Origin: Bacteroidota bacterium
Lineage (GTDB): Bacteria > Bacteroidota > Bacteroidia > Flavobacteriales > Flavobacteriaceae
NCBI GenBank assembly: GCA_006227965.1
Contig: SBFL01000218.1
Span: 1-5,047 of the forward strand
Length of the DNA stretch: 5,047 bases
Direction: 5' to 3'
Below are positions 1 through 5,047 of this stretch, one piece after another. The stretch's first letter is position 1; each line of letters starts with the position of its first letter. The notes under the pieces are model-generated. The model saw nothing but the letters and a program-made list of their open reading frames with translations, did no database searches and had not been told where the DNA came from. Position numbers and translations under genes: made by a program.

Positions 1-1
1 G

Positions 2-598
2 GAACAGGAATTGTTCTCAAAAGAAGCTCTTATTGCCACTTTTGACCTTAGCCGGGTTCAAAAGTCTGGGGCCCGGTTCGACCCGGAAAAAAACAACTGG
101 TACAATCATCAGTATTTGCAGCAAAAACCTGTTTCAGACCTTGTCGGTCTTTTCAGGCCGGTCCTTTCGGGACAGGGAGTCGATGAATCGTCTTTCTCTG
201 ACGCCCATCTCGGCAAGGCCATTGCCCTGATCCGTGAAAGGGCCTCCTTCGTCCACGAATTATGGGACCTTGGTTCGTACCTGTTCCTGGCTCCTGAATC
301 CTACGATGCCAAGTCGGCCAGAAAACAATGGAAGTCAGAAACTCCCGCCCGAATGAAAGAACTTGCCTCTGTGCTGGGTTCCCTCCAAGACTTTGGTGCC
401 GCCTCCGCCGAAACTGCCGTCAAGGAATGGCTGACAGCATCTGGCCTCTCTTTTGGCCAGGTTATGCCTCCCCTGAGGTTGGTCCTGGTGGGGGCGATGA
501 AGGGGCCCCACCTTTTCGACATCATGGAGCTTCTGGGAAAGGAAGAAACCCTCAACAGGATAGACCGGGCAATTCAGGCGCTCGGAACCCCGGAATGA
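2..598 (+). CDS. gltX: Glutamyl-tRNA synthetase, C-terminal part (5' end outside window)
   Basis: This is the 3' part of a class I glutamate-tRNA ligase, which attaches glutamate to tRNA-Glu in the cytoplasm. The frame is open from the window edge, so the TTG at 11 is an internal Leu codon and not a start. About 198 residues are visible. They begin with the family-typical stretch around 'FDLSRVQKSGARFDPEK' and 'WYNHQYL', which leads from the catalytic core into the helical anticodon-binding domain. The rest of that domain follows, including 'RERASFVHELWDLGSYLF' and, near the end, 'PPLRLVLVGAMKGP' followed by 'LFDIMELLGKEETLNRI'. The HIGH and KMSKS motifs would lie upstream of the window and cannot be checked. 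The stop is TGA at 596-598, inside a hairpin described separately. The next gene starts 81 bp downstream on the same strand. Family assignment is confident. Whether the enzyme discriminates between tRNA-Glu and tRNA-Gln cannot be judged. Confidence 0.95.
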   Translation, partial: EQELFSKEALIATFDLSRVQKSGARFDPEKNNWYNHQYLQQKPVSDLVGLFRPVLSGQGVDESSFSDAHLGKAIALIRERASFVHELWDLGSYLFLAPESYDAKSARKQWKSETPARMKELASVLGSLQDFGAASAETAVKEWLTASGLSFGQVMPPLRLVLVGAMKGPHLFDIMELLGKEETLNRIDRAIQALGTPE

Positions 599-623
599 CG
601 TTGTAACATTTTAACGGGGTTCC
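584..623 (+). terminator. Stem-loop spanning the gltX stop codon, probable terminator or attenuator
   Basis: GGAACCCCG (584-592) is a perfect 9-bp inverted repeat of CGGGGTTCC (615-623). Inside the 22-nt loop, AATG (594-597) can pair with CATT (607-610), which extends the helix above a small internal loop. The stop codon TGA (596-598) sits in this upper part. The RNA after the stem (CGACTTATCGTTTGG) is only moderately U-rich. It is therefore a good hairpin but not a textbook intrinsic terminator. It probably marks the end of the gltX transcript or limits read-through into the SPFH gene at 680. Confidence 0.45.
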
Positions 624-679
624 CGACTTATCGTTTGGATCTGTCTTTGTATCTTCCTAAACCTTAAGCGATAAAAATC

Positions 680-1618
680 ATGGCTAATGTATTCTTCTGG
701 CTGCCCGTTATTTTGGTGGGCCTCTTTATTCTCATCTCCTCTTTTTTTGTGGTTAAACAGCAAACTGCTGCGGTCATCGAAAGGTTTGGGCGGTTTCAGA
801 GCATCCGTAATTCAGGCCTGCAGATGAAGATCCCTCTGGTTGACAGGATCTCGGGGCGATTAAGCCTCAAGATACAGCAACTGGATGTGATTGTGGAGAC
901 CAAGACCCTGGACGACGTTTTTGTGAAACTGAAAGTATCTGTACAGTATGTCGTGATCAAAAGCAAGGTTTATGAAGCATTTTACAAGCTGGAGTACCCG
1001 CATGAGCAAATTACTTCTTATGTGTTTGACGTGGTGCGGGCGGAGGTGCCAAAAATGAAGCTCGATGATGTCTTTGTGAAGAAAGACGACATTGCTATTG
1101 CCGTAAAATCGGAATTGCAGGATGCCATGCTCGACTACGGTTATGACATCATCAAAACCCTGGTTACGGACATCGATCCGGATGCACAGGTCAAGGCCGC
1201 TATGAACCGCATCAACGCTGCAGAACGCGAAAAGATCGCCGCTCAGTTCGAAGGGGACGCTGCCCGGATCCTGATGGTGGAAAAAGCCAAGGCTGAGGCT
1301 GAAAGCAAGAGACTGCAGGGGCAGGGGATTGCAGATCAGCGCAGGGAAATAGCCAGGGGCCTTGAAGAATCCGTCGAAGTCCTCAACAAAGTTGGCATAA
1401 ACTCTCAGGAGGCCTCGGCCCTTATCGTGGTCACGCAACATTACGACACCCTGCAGGCCATCGGGGAGGAAACCAACACCAACCTGATCCTCCTCCCGAA
1501 TTCCCCCCAGGCCGCCAGTGACATGCTCAATAATATGGTGGCTTCCTTCACGGCCAGCAACCAGATCGGAGAGGCGATGAAAAAACAACAGGACGCCCCG
1601 GGAGGTAAGAAACGCTAA
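680..1618 (+). CDS. SPFH/band-7 domain membrane protein, HIR/stomatin-like
   Basis: The 312-residue protein belongs to the SPFH (stomatin/prohibitin/flotillin/HflK-C) superfamily. Its closest resemblance is to the hypersensitive-induced-response (HIR) branch. Residues 4-25 form one hydrophobic N-terminal anchor. The SPFH domain follows at about 26-190 and includes 'TAAVIERFGRFQSIRNSGL', 'IPLVDRI', 'QQLDVIVETKTLDDVFVKL' and 'DIDPDAQVKAAMNRINAAER'. An Ala/Glu/Lys-rich coiled coil lies at about 175-215. A conserved tail segment, 'TNTNLILLPNSP', sits at 265-276, before a low-complexity basic C-terminus. Such proteins oligomerise on membranes as scaffolds, but the substrate or client here is unknown. 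No NfeD or protease partner is adjacent. The ATG at 680 is the first in frame and immediately precedes the anchor. Its leader is A-rich (GATAAAAATC) with no Shine-Dalgarno. TGTCTTTG at 642-649 matches 7 of 8 bases of the Bacteroidota -7 box (TAnnTTTG), but has no well-placed -33 TTG. The gene is convergent with the minus-strand operon. Confidence 0.92.
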   Translation: MANVFFWLPVILVGLFILISSFFVVKQQTAAVIERFGRFQSIRNSGLQMKIPLVDRISGRLSLKIQQLDVIVETKTLDDVFVKLKVSVQYVVIKSKVYEAFYKLEYPHEQITSYVFDVVRAEVPKMKLDDVFVKKDDIAIAVKSELQDAMLDYGYDIIKTLVTDIDPDAQVKAAMNRINAAEREKIAAQFEGDAARILMVEKAKAEAESKRLQGQGIADQRREIARGLEESVEVLNKVGINSQEASALIVVTQHYDTLQAIGEETNTNLILLPNSPQAASDMLNNMVASFTASNQIGEAMKKQQDAPGGKKR

Positions 1619-1622
1619 ATGT

Positions 1623-1646
1623 AAAACCCGGGTTCACCCGGGTTTT
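1623..1646. terminator. Bidirectional intrinsic terminator between convergent genes
   Basis: AAAACCCGGG (1623-1632), a TTCA loop and CCCGGGTTTT (1637-1646) form a perfect 10-bp stem with A-tract and T-tract arms, so it can work on both strands. The plus-strand transcript, from the SPFH gene, continues TTTTATTGTTTTC, a better U-tail than the minus-strand side (TTTTACATTT). It lies between the SPFH stop (1616-1618) and the minus-strand stop TAA (1647-1645), and overlaps the latter by two bases. Confidence 0.9.
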
Positions 1647-1869
1647 ATTGTTTTCTGATCTTGCGAAGTATAAATCCCACCAGCCAGGATAAAAGAAGCT
1701 TCTTCAGAATGCCGTCGCGGATGAAGGAAAGAAGTTCCGGAGGCTCAAAGCGACTTTTAATATCGGCCAGGTCTCCCTTGATTTCCTCCTGGGCGATTTG
1801 CCGTCTCAGATTCAGGACCTTTAAATCTTTGTCTACCTCTTCGAAGGAGGTGTAAATCCTGTTTTTCAT
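1645..1869 (-). CDS. Small DUF6327-like protein, last gene of the YtxH operon
   Basis: This 74-residue protein has unknown function. Its N-terminus, 'YTSFEEVDKDLKVLNLRRQI', resembles the short flavobacterial DUF6327 family, whose members typically begin with a 'Y.S.EE.D..L..L.L.R.I' pattern. The first 45 residues are charged and predicted helical. Residues about 50-72 (FIRDGILKKLLLSWLVGFIL) are hydrophobic with basic flanks (KK, RKIRK). This could be a short membrane-associated or amphipathic helix that docks the protein on the inner membrane. The ATG overlaps the stop of the upstream holin-like gene in an ATGA (1869-1866), which indicates translational coupling. GAGGAC just before the start gives a Shine-Dalgarno-like match, but it is also upstream coding sequence. 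The family name is from memory of the pattern. That the gene is real is supported by its operon packing and by its stop at the terminator. Confidence 0.72.
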   Translation of the reverse strand: MKNRIYTSFEEVDKDLKVLNLRRQIAQEEIKGDLADIKSRFEPPELLSFIRDGILKKLLLSWLVGFILRKIRKQ

Positions 1870-2216
1870 TTGTCCTCGAAATAGTATTTGGAGAAGTTCT
1901 TAAGCACTGGCCTTTCCAGGCGGGAACGGAACAGATACGCCAGCAGGCACGCGATCAGATAGACCCCGCCAACCACTAAAAACCCATGGGTTGTGTTCCC
2001 AAGGTAGTTTCCGATGGCGTCAGAGGCCGCTACTGAAAGGAAGAACAGGGCAAGCAGGCCCAAAGTCCCGAGAAACAGCAACAGGGTAAGCGCAATAGCG
2101 GCCTTCATTACGAACTTAAATATCTTAAGCCTGTAATAATCCGCCGTGCTTTCAATATAATCCCTGGCCGCCCGCTGGGAATCGGACAGGTCGTTTTTTA
2201 ATTCCTCGAAGGCCAT
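1866..2216 (-). CDS. Holin superfamily III-like two-helix membrane protein (phage holin family)
   Basis: The 116-residue protein starts with a charged, helical N-terminal region (1-35, 'FEELKNDLSDSQRAARDYIE'). Two hydrophobic segments follow at about 37-62 and 78-97, and then a basic/aromatic cytoplasmic-type tail (98-116). This layout and the 'DYYRLKIFKF' approach to the first helix fit the proteins usually annotated 'phage holin family protein' (Holin-X / holin superfamily III, Pfam PF07332). In Bacteroidota these are commonly chromosomal housekeeping or stress genes, not lysis genes. There is no endolysin or other phage gene nearby, so a lysis role is not supported. The gene starts 2 bp after the YtxH-family stop and overlaps the next gene by 4 bp, so the three are very likely co-transcribed and translationally coupled. 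It plausibly forms an inner-membrane complex with its two neighbours, which is inference. Confidence 0.82.
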   Translation of the reverse strand: MAFEELKNDLSDSQRAARDYIESTADYYRLKIFKFVMKAAIALTLLLFLGTLGLLALFFLSVAASDAIGNYLGNTTHGFLVVGGVYLIACLLAYLFRSRLERPVLKNFSKYYFEDK

Positions 2217-2218
2217 TC

Positions 2219-2548
2219 CTATTTCTGTAACTGAGCGTTCTTTTTGCGAAGTTCCTCAAGTTTCTTTTCCAGGCCTGCAATAATATCGTCCGCCTTATAA
2301 CTCATTTTGGAAATGGTCTCCTCCAGCTTTTTGTCAAATTCCACCTTCTGTTCCTGGGCAGACCTTGTGAGTTCATCCCGCGCACTATTCATGCTTTTCA
2401 CGAGATCCTCTGAGGTTTCCTGGGCCTTTTCTTTAATTCGCTGTCGGGTCTTGCTCCCTTCGTCAGGGGCGTAAAGAATTCCAACACCGGCACCTATTGC
2501 TGCACCTACCAGCAATGCCAGTAATACTGATCCACTGTCGCTTGCCAT
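2219..2548 (-). CDS. YtxH domain protein, first gene of the membrane-protein operon
   Basis: The 109-residue protein has the YtxH (Pfam PF12732) architecture. A short polar N-terminus is followed by a Gly/Ala-rich transmembrane segment at about 7-26 ('LLALLVGAAIGAGVGILYAP'). Next comes the family signature 'YAPDEGSKTRQRI' (26-38). The remainder (39-107) is a long, highly charged Lys/Glu helical or coiled-coil tail. YtxH proteins are general-stress-associated envelope proteins in Firmicutes and are widespread in Bacteroidota, but their molecular job is unknown. The ATG at 2548-2546 comes directly before the membrane segment and is preceded by an A/T-rich leader without Shine-Dalgarno, as usual in this phylum. 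It leads a tight three-gene unit with the holin-like and DUF6327-like genes. A candidate promoter lies at 2596-2629. Confidence 0.9.
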   Translation of the reverse strand: MASDSGSVLLALLVGAAIGAGVGILYAPDEGSKTRQRIKEKAQETSEDLVKSMNSARDELTRSAQEQKVEFDKKLEETISKMSYKADDIIAGLEKKLEELRKKNAQLQK

Positions 2549-2595
2549 AATATTTAGATTTTAAATGAACATAAATTTAGACAGGAGGTTCGCTC

Positions 2596-2629
2596 CAAAA
2601 GGAAGATTAAGATACGGAAATTATCCCAA
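2596..2629 (-). promoter_or_regulatory. Candidate Bacteroidota-type promoter of the YtxH operon
   Basis: On the minus strand, TCCTTTTG (2603-2596) matches 7 of 8 positions of the TAnnTTTG -7 consensus. A TTG (2629-2627) lies 23 bp upstream as a possible -33 element, at the upper limit of the usual spacing. It would start transcription near 2590, giving a leader of about 40 nt. The second A of the -7 box is replaced by C, so the call is tentative. Confidence 0.3.
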
Positions 2630-2767
2630 GGGCCGAAAAATCATTTCCCCCAATTTAATACTCGGCAATGCCTCCCTTGTGGCAAAAATGCGGTCAGGCT
2701 CCTGAATTAATCCAAATCGGCCCTCAGAAGGTCAGCAAAGGACTAACTCAGGCTGGAAAGGGGCTGT

Positions 2768-2790
2768 GGTCACTTGTGTTGCCAAGTGCC
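2768..2790. other. Short imperfect hairpin downstream of glnS
   Basis: CACTTG (2771-2776) and CAAGTG (2783-2788) pair around a 6-nt loop. GG (2768-2769) and CC (2789-2790) add two more pairs around a bulged T at 2770. It starts 73 nt past the glnS stop on the minus strand and has no T-tract on either side, so it is a weak terminator candidate. It could equally be a protein-binding dyad or chance. Confidence 0.25.
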
Positions 2791-2862
2791 GGGAAAAGGG
2801 CTTAAAATAGACGGGCGGCTATAAAATATATCGATCGGTATCTCGCTGAAGATTTGCTTTAC

Positions 2863-4551
2863 CTATACCTGTTTAAGTTCGATTTTTGCCCAGGTATCCC
2901 TAAGGGTGACGGTGCGGTTAAAAACCAGGTGGCCCTCTGTGCTGTCGCTATCCACGCAGAAATATCCCAGCCGCTGAAATTGGTAGCGCTCCCCTGGTTT
3001 TGCGTCTTTCAGGCCGGGTTCCATTATTGCGGTCACCGTCATTAGAGAGTCCGGGTTTATAAAATCGAGGAAGTTCTTTTCTTTGTGCCCGTCAGGGGTG
3101 GGGTCGGAGAACAGGCGATCATACAGTCGAACCTCTCCCCGGATTGCATGGCGGGCAGAAACCCAATGCAGAGTACCCTTCACCTTCCTGAGGCTTTCAG
3201 GAGTTCCGCTTCCGCTTCTGCTTTTGGGGTCATAGGTGCAATGGATTTCCAGGATTTCTCCCTCCCGATCTTTTTTTACTGATTCTGCCTTGATGATATA
3301 GGCATTTTTAAGCCGTACCTCACCCCCGAGCTTAAGCCGGAAGAATTTCCTGTTTGCCTCCTCCCTGAAGTCTTCCCGTTCTATAAAGAGCTCCCCGGAA
3401 AAAGGAAGTTCCCGGTGTCCGGAATTTGGGTCTTCAGGGTTGTTCTCTGCCTGAACCCATTCTTCTCCTTCTTTGGGATAATTCGTAATAATAACCCTGA
3501 CGGGGTCCAGCACCGCCATAACCCGTGGCGTAATCTTATTGAGGTCTTCCCTCATGTGGTGGTCCAGTAGGGCTACATCAACCACGTTTTCACGCTTTGC
3601 AATGCCGATGGTTTCAGCGAAACTGCGAAGTGCCGCAGGGGTACATCCGCGCCTTCTTAAGCCTGAAATGGTGGGCATTCTGGGATCATCCCATCCATTA
3701 ACATGGCCCTGCTCCACCAGTTGCAGCAGCTTCCTCTTACTGACTACTGTGTGGCTCAAATTCCTGCGTGCAAACTCCCTTTGTTTGGGGCGTACCTTAT
3801 CCGATGCTGTTACCTGATCCAGAAACCAGTCATACAGCTCCCGGTGAGGGCCAAATTCCAGCGTACAAAGGCTATGTGACACCTGTTCTATATAGTCGCT
3901 TTCCCCATGGGTCCAATCATAAAGCGGATAAATACACCAATCGGTATTTGTGCGGTGGTGAGCCCTGTGCAGGATTCTGTACATAACCGGGTCCCGCATC
4001 AGCATATTGGGAGAGGCCATGTCAATTTTTGCTCTTAAAACATGTGCGCCTTCCTCAAAAGCACCTTCCTTCATTTTCCGGAACAATTCCAGGTTTTCCT
4101 CCACAGGACGATCCCGGTAAGGACTGTTGGTGCCTGCCTCAGTGGGAGTGCCCTTCTGGGCCGCAATATCCCCGGAATTCTGACTGTCCACATAGGCCTT
4201 CCCGTCCGTGATCAAGGCCTCTGCCCAATCATAGAGCTGCTGGAAATAGTCTGAGGCATAGCACTCTTTGTCCCAGCTAAAGCCTAGCCACTCAACGTCC
4301 TTTTTAATGGCGTCCACATACTCCTGTTCCTCTTTTGTGGGATTCGTGTCATCAAACCTCAGGTTAACCGGAGCATCATACCGGAGGCCAAGTCCGAAAT
4401 TAAGACAGATCGAACTCGCATGCCCTATATGCAGGTATCCGTTTGGCTCCGGAGGAAACCGGAAGCGGAGCAGGTGATCCGGAAAGCCATTTCTCAGGTC
4501 TTCCTCTATTATATGCTCTATAAAATTCAGGGATTTTCCCTTGTCACTCAT
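2863..4551 (-). CDS. glnS: Glutaminyl-tRNA synthetase (glutamine-tRNA ligase)
   Basis: This class I aminoacyl-tRNA synthetase charges tRNA-Gln with glutamine using ATP in the cytoplasm. The 562 residues match the roughly 554-residue E. coli enzyme end to end. The Rossmann-fold core shows the HIGH motif in 'PPEPNGYLHIGHA' (33-45) and then 'RFDDTNP' (65-71). The acceptor-end-binding and core segments carry 'YRDRP', 'RDPVMYRI' and 'DWCIYPLYDWTHG'. The KMSKS equivalent is 'VVSKRKL' (269-275). The C-terminal two-barrel anticodon-binding region (about 340-562) contains 'PRVMAVLDPVRVIITN', 'KVKGTLHWVSARHA' and 'VFNRTVTLRDTW'. No YqeY-like extension is present, unlike some bacterial GlnRS fusions. 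The ATG at 4551-4549 gives a normal N-terminus. It lacks a Shine-Dalgarno, and TACCTTTA (4578-4571) is a possible 7/8 -7 box with no properly spaced -33 element. The gene is apparently monocistronic and divergent from the gene at 4800. GlnRS indicates direct Gln-tRNA synthesis. Confidence 0.98.
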   Translation of the reverse strand: MSDKGKSLNFIEHIIEEDLRNGFPDHLLRFRFPPEPNGYLHIGHASSICLNFGLGLRYDAPVNLRFDDTNPTKEEQEYVDAIKKDVEWLGFSWDKECYASDYFQQLYDWAEALITDGKAYVDSQNSGDIAAQKGTPTEAGTNSPYRDRPVEENLELFRKMKEGAFEEGAHVLRAKIDMASPNMLMRDPVMYRILHRAHHRTNTDWCIYPLYDWTHGESDYIEQVSHSLCTLEFGPHRELYDWFLDQVTASDKVRPKQREFARRNLSHTVVSKRKLLQLVEQGHVNGWDDPRMPTISGLRRRGCTPAALRSFAETIGIAKRENVVDVALLDHHMREDLNKITPRVMAVLDPVRVIITNYPKEGEEWVQAENNPEDPNSGHRELPFSGELFIEREDFREEANRKFFRLKLGGEVRLKNAYIIKAESVKKDREGEILEIHCTYDPKSRSGSGTPESLRKVKGTLHWVSARHAIRGEVRLYDRLFSDPTPDGHKEKNFLDFINPDSLMTVTAIMEPGLKDAKPGERYQFQRLGYFCVDSDSTEGHLVFNRTVTLRDTWAKIELKQV

Positions 4552-4799
4552 CGGAACAGAATTGAAGCGGTAAAGGTAGAAAAATGCCGTTCAACGATAA
4601 AATTAATAAGTACATCCATACAAATCCCCTCGTTTCACAACAGAATTGCCCCCCCCGACAACATTAAATTCCTTAAGGAAGCACGATAAACCATATTTGT
4701 TTTAAATGGTTTGGAAGCGGCGGGTGCAAATATCATCATCTGTCGATTTCCGCTTTTGTAGGGCAATAAAAGTCACAAACACATTTTAAGCCAAGACTC
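4552..4799. other. Divergent intergenic region between glnS and the secreted-protein gene
   Basis: These 248 bp must drive glnS leftward and probably the gene at 4800 rightward. Visible elements are possible -7 boxes TACCTTTA (minus strand, 4578-4571) and CATATTTG (plus strand, 4692-4699), both 7 of 8 to TAnnTTTG but without a well-spaced TTG. There is also a C8 tract at 4649-4656 and the perfect palindrome at 4669-4680. AAGCGG (4715-4720) can pair with CCGCTT (4750-4755) across a 29-nt loop in the leader of the rightward gene. No open frame here looks like a gene. Confidence 0.45.
4669..4680. promoter_or_regulatory. Perfect 12-bp palindrome, possible operator
   Basis: TTCCTTAAGGAA is identical to its own reverse complement. 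It lies between two divergently transcribed genes, 118 bp from the glnS start and 120 bp from the start at 4800. Position and symmetry suit a dimeric regulator site, but no second copy is seen in the window and no regulator is known. Confidence 0.22.
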
Positions 4800-5047
4800 A
4801 TGCAGAGAAAATTACTTCTAACCACAGCCCTACTTTGTGGTTTCCTTTTTGGTCAAAGGGGATTTTCTCAGGTGCTCAATGCTCCTGAGGCGGCTCCCAA
4901 CCAGTCCTCTGGAGGCACCACGGCCTGGAATGCGGCCTGCGCATCCGATTCCTTCAACGAATACTGGGTAAACTTTACATGGGGGCCTCCCCTGGTAAAT
5001 TCCGATAATGAGTTTATCCTGGAACTCTCTGACGCAACAGGCAGCTT
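4800..5047 (+). CDS. Secreted protein N-terminus, probable type IX secretion (type B) cargo; 3' end outside window
   Basis: The frame is open from ATG 4800 to the window edge (82 codons plus two bases). Residues 1-24 form a classical Sec signal peptide. It has a basic 'MQRK' start, a hydrophobic core 'LLLTTALLCGFLFG' and a likely cleavage after 'GFSQ'. The mature start is a Ser/Gly/Thr-rich linker ('APNQSSGGTT'). It is followed by 'AWNAACASDSFNEYWVNFTW' (about 42-61) and 'PPLVNSDNEFILELSD' (63-78). This beta-rich pattern resembles the N-terminal domain of conserved flavobacterial outer-surface proteins that end in a gliding-motility-associated type B sorting domain. That C-terminal domain would lie beyond the window, so the secretion route is inferred from resemblance. 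The start fits because the signal peptide begins directly at this Met. The leader ('GCCAAGACTC') has no Shine-Dalgarno. The gene diverges from glnS and has no visible functional link to it. Confidence 0.8.
   Translation, partial: MQRKLLLTTALLCGFLFGQRGFSQVLNAPEAAPNQSSGGTTAWNAACASDSFNEYWVNFTWGPPLVNSDNEFILELSDATGS

Larger units (their letters stand above)
2549..2862. other. 314-bp gene-free stretch between glnS and the YtxH operon
   Basis: No convincing coding sequence, tRNA or clear terminator is visible. At its left end it must hold the promoter of the YtxH operon, and at its right end the 3' untranslated region of glnS. Recognisable pieces are the candidate promoter at 2596-2629 and an imperfect hairpin at 2768-2790. 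There is a near-repeat pair, GGCTTAAAATA (2799-2809) and GGCTATAAAATA (2817-2828). AGGGCCGA (2629-2636) can pair with TCGGCCCT (2717-2724), and its GCCGA part alternatively with TCGGC (2662-2666). None identifies a known RNA family. An unannotated small RNA cannot be excluded. Confidence 0.5.

Noticed and set aside
11..13. TTG as the start codon of the first gene
   Set aside because: The frame stays open to the window edge and the upstream codons continue GluRS-like sequence, so this is an internal Leu codon of a truncated gene.
301..606. Open frames on both strands overlapping the gltX 3' part
   Set aside because: They are Arg/Pro/Ser-rich shadow translations without family resemblance, while the gltX frame matches conserved GluRS residues throughout.
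860..1588. A 242-codon open frame on the minus strand opposite the SPFH gene
   Set aside because: It lies wholly inside the well-supported SPFH gene, its translation is His/Phe/Leu-rich without recognisable domains, and it is explained as a codon-usage shadow.
1866..2216. Holin-like gene as a sign of a prophage
   Set aside because: There is no endolysin, spanin, tail, integrase or att-like repeat nearby, and this holin-superfamily type is commonly chromosomal in Bacteroidota.
2840..2853. ATCT...AGAT dyad just after glnS as its terminator
   Set aside because: It has only four base pairs, is A/T-rich, and is not followed closely by a T-tract.
2863..2960. A GlnRS-YqeY fusion
   Set aside because: The protein ends at 562 residues straight after the anticodon-binding domain ('LRDTWAKIELKQV' then TAG), with no further domain in frame.
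3085..4689. Several plus-strand open frames opposite glnS and its upstream region
   Set aside because: All are antisense to a complete and strongly conserved GlnRS. The one running to 4689 extends into the spacer but has no signal, domain or start context.
1..5047. CRISPR arrays, tRNA or rRNA genes, insertion sequences
   Set aside because: No regularly spaced repeats, cloverleaf with TTC-loop sequence, rRNA-like segments, transposase frames or terminal inverted repeats were seen.

Overview
The window looks like ordinary chromosome from a member of the Bacteroidota, most likely a marine-type Flavobacteriaceae bacterium of moderate GC. Four things point that way. The GluRS C-terminus and the GlnRS read like flavobacterial versions. 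There is a three-gene YtxH / holin-like / DUF6327-like cassette of a type seen in flavobacteria. The right edge holds the start of a secreted protein resembling flavobacterial type IX secretion cargo. Finally, starts lack clear Shine-Dalgarno sequences and have A/T-rich leaders instead. The genus cannot be fixed from the sequence alone.

Layout, left to right. Positions 2-598 (+) are the 3' part of gltX (glutamyl-tRNA synthetase), ending in a strong hairpin that contains the stop codon. Positions 680-1618 (+) encode a membrane-anchored SPFH/band-7 protein of the HIR/stomatin-like type. It ends head-on against a minus-strand operon, and a perfect 10-bp stem-loop at 1623-1646 can terminate transcription in both directions. 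The operon, read right to left from 2548 to 1645, encodes a YtxH-family membrane/coiled-coil protein, a two-helix holin-superfamily-III-like membrane protein and a small DUF6327-like protein. The three are packed with a 2-bp gap and an ATGA overlap. A 314-bp gene-free stretch (2549-2862) separates it from glnS (2863-4551, minus), a full-length glutaminyl-tRNA synthetase. A 248-bp divergent spacer (4552-4799) with a perfect 12-bp palindrome and a C8 tract leads to the first 82 codons of a secreted protein (4800 to window end, +).

How the genes relate: GluRS and GlnRS charge tRNA-Glu and tRNA-Gln, so this organism can make Gln-tRNA directly and need not rely only on GatCAB amidation. The SPFH protein and the YtxH/holin-like/DUF6327-like operon are all small or single-pass envelope proteins, so the middle of the window may be an envelope-maintenance or stress neighbourhood. 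That link is inferred from position and family, not shown by the sequence. I see no CRISPR array, insertion sequence, tRNA, rRNA or clear mobile element, and no clear evidence of an undescribed system. The most interesting parts are the poorly characterised three-gene membrane cassette and a few non-coding structures.
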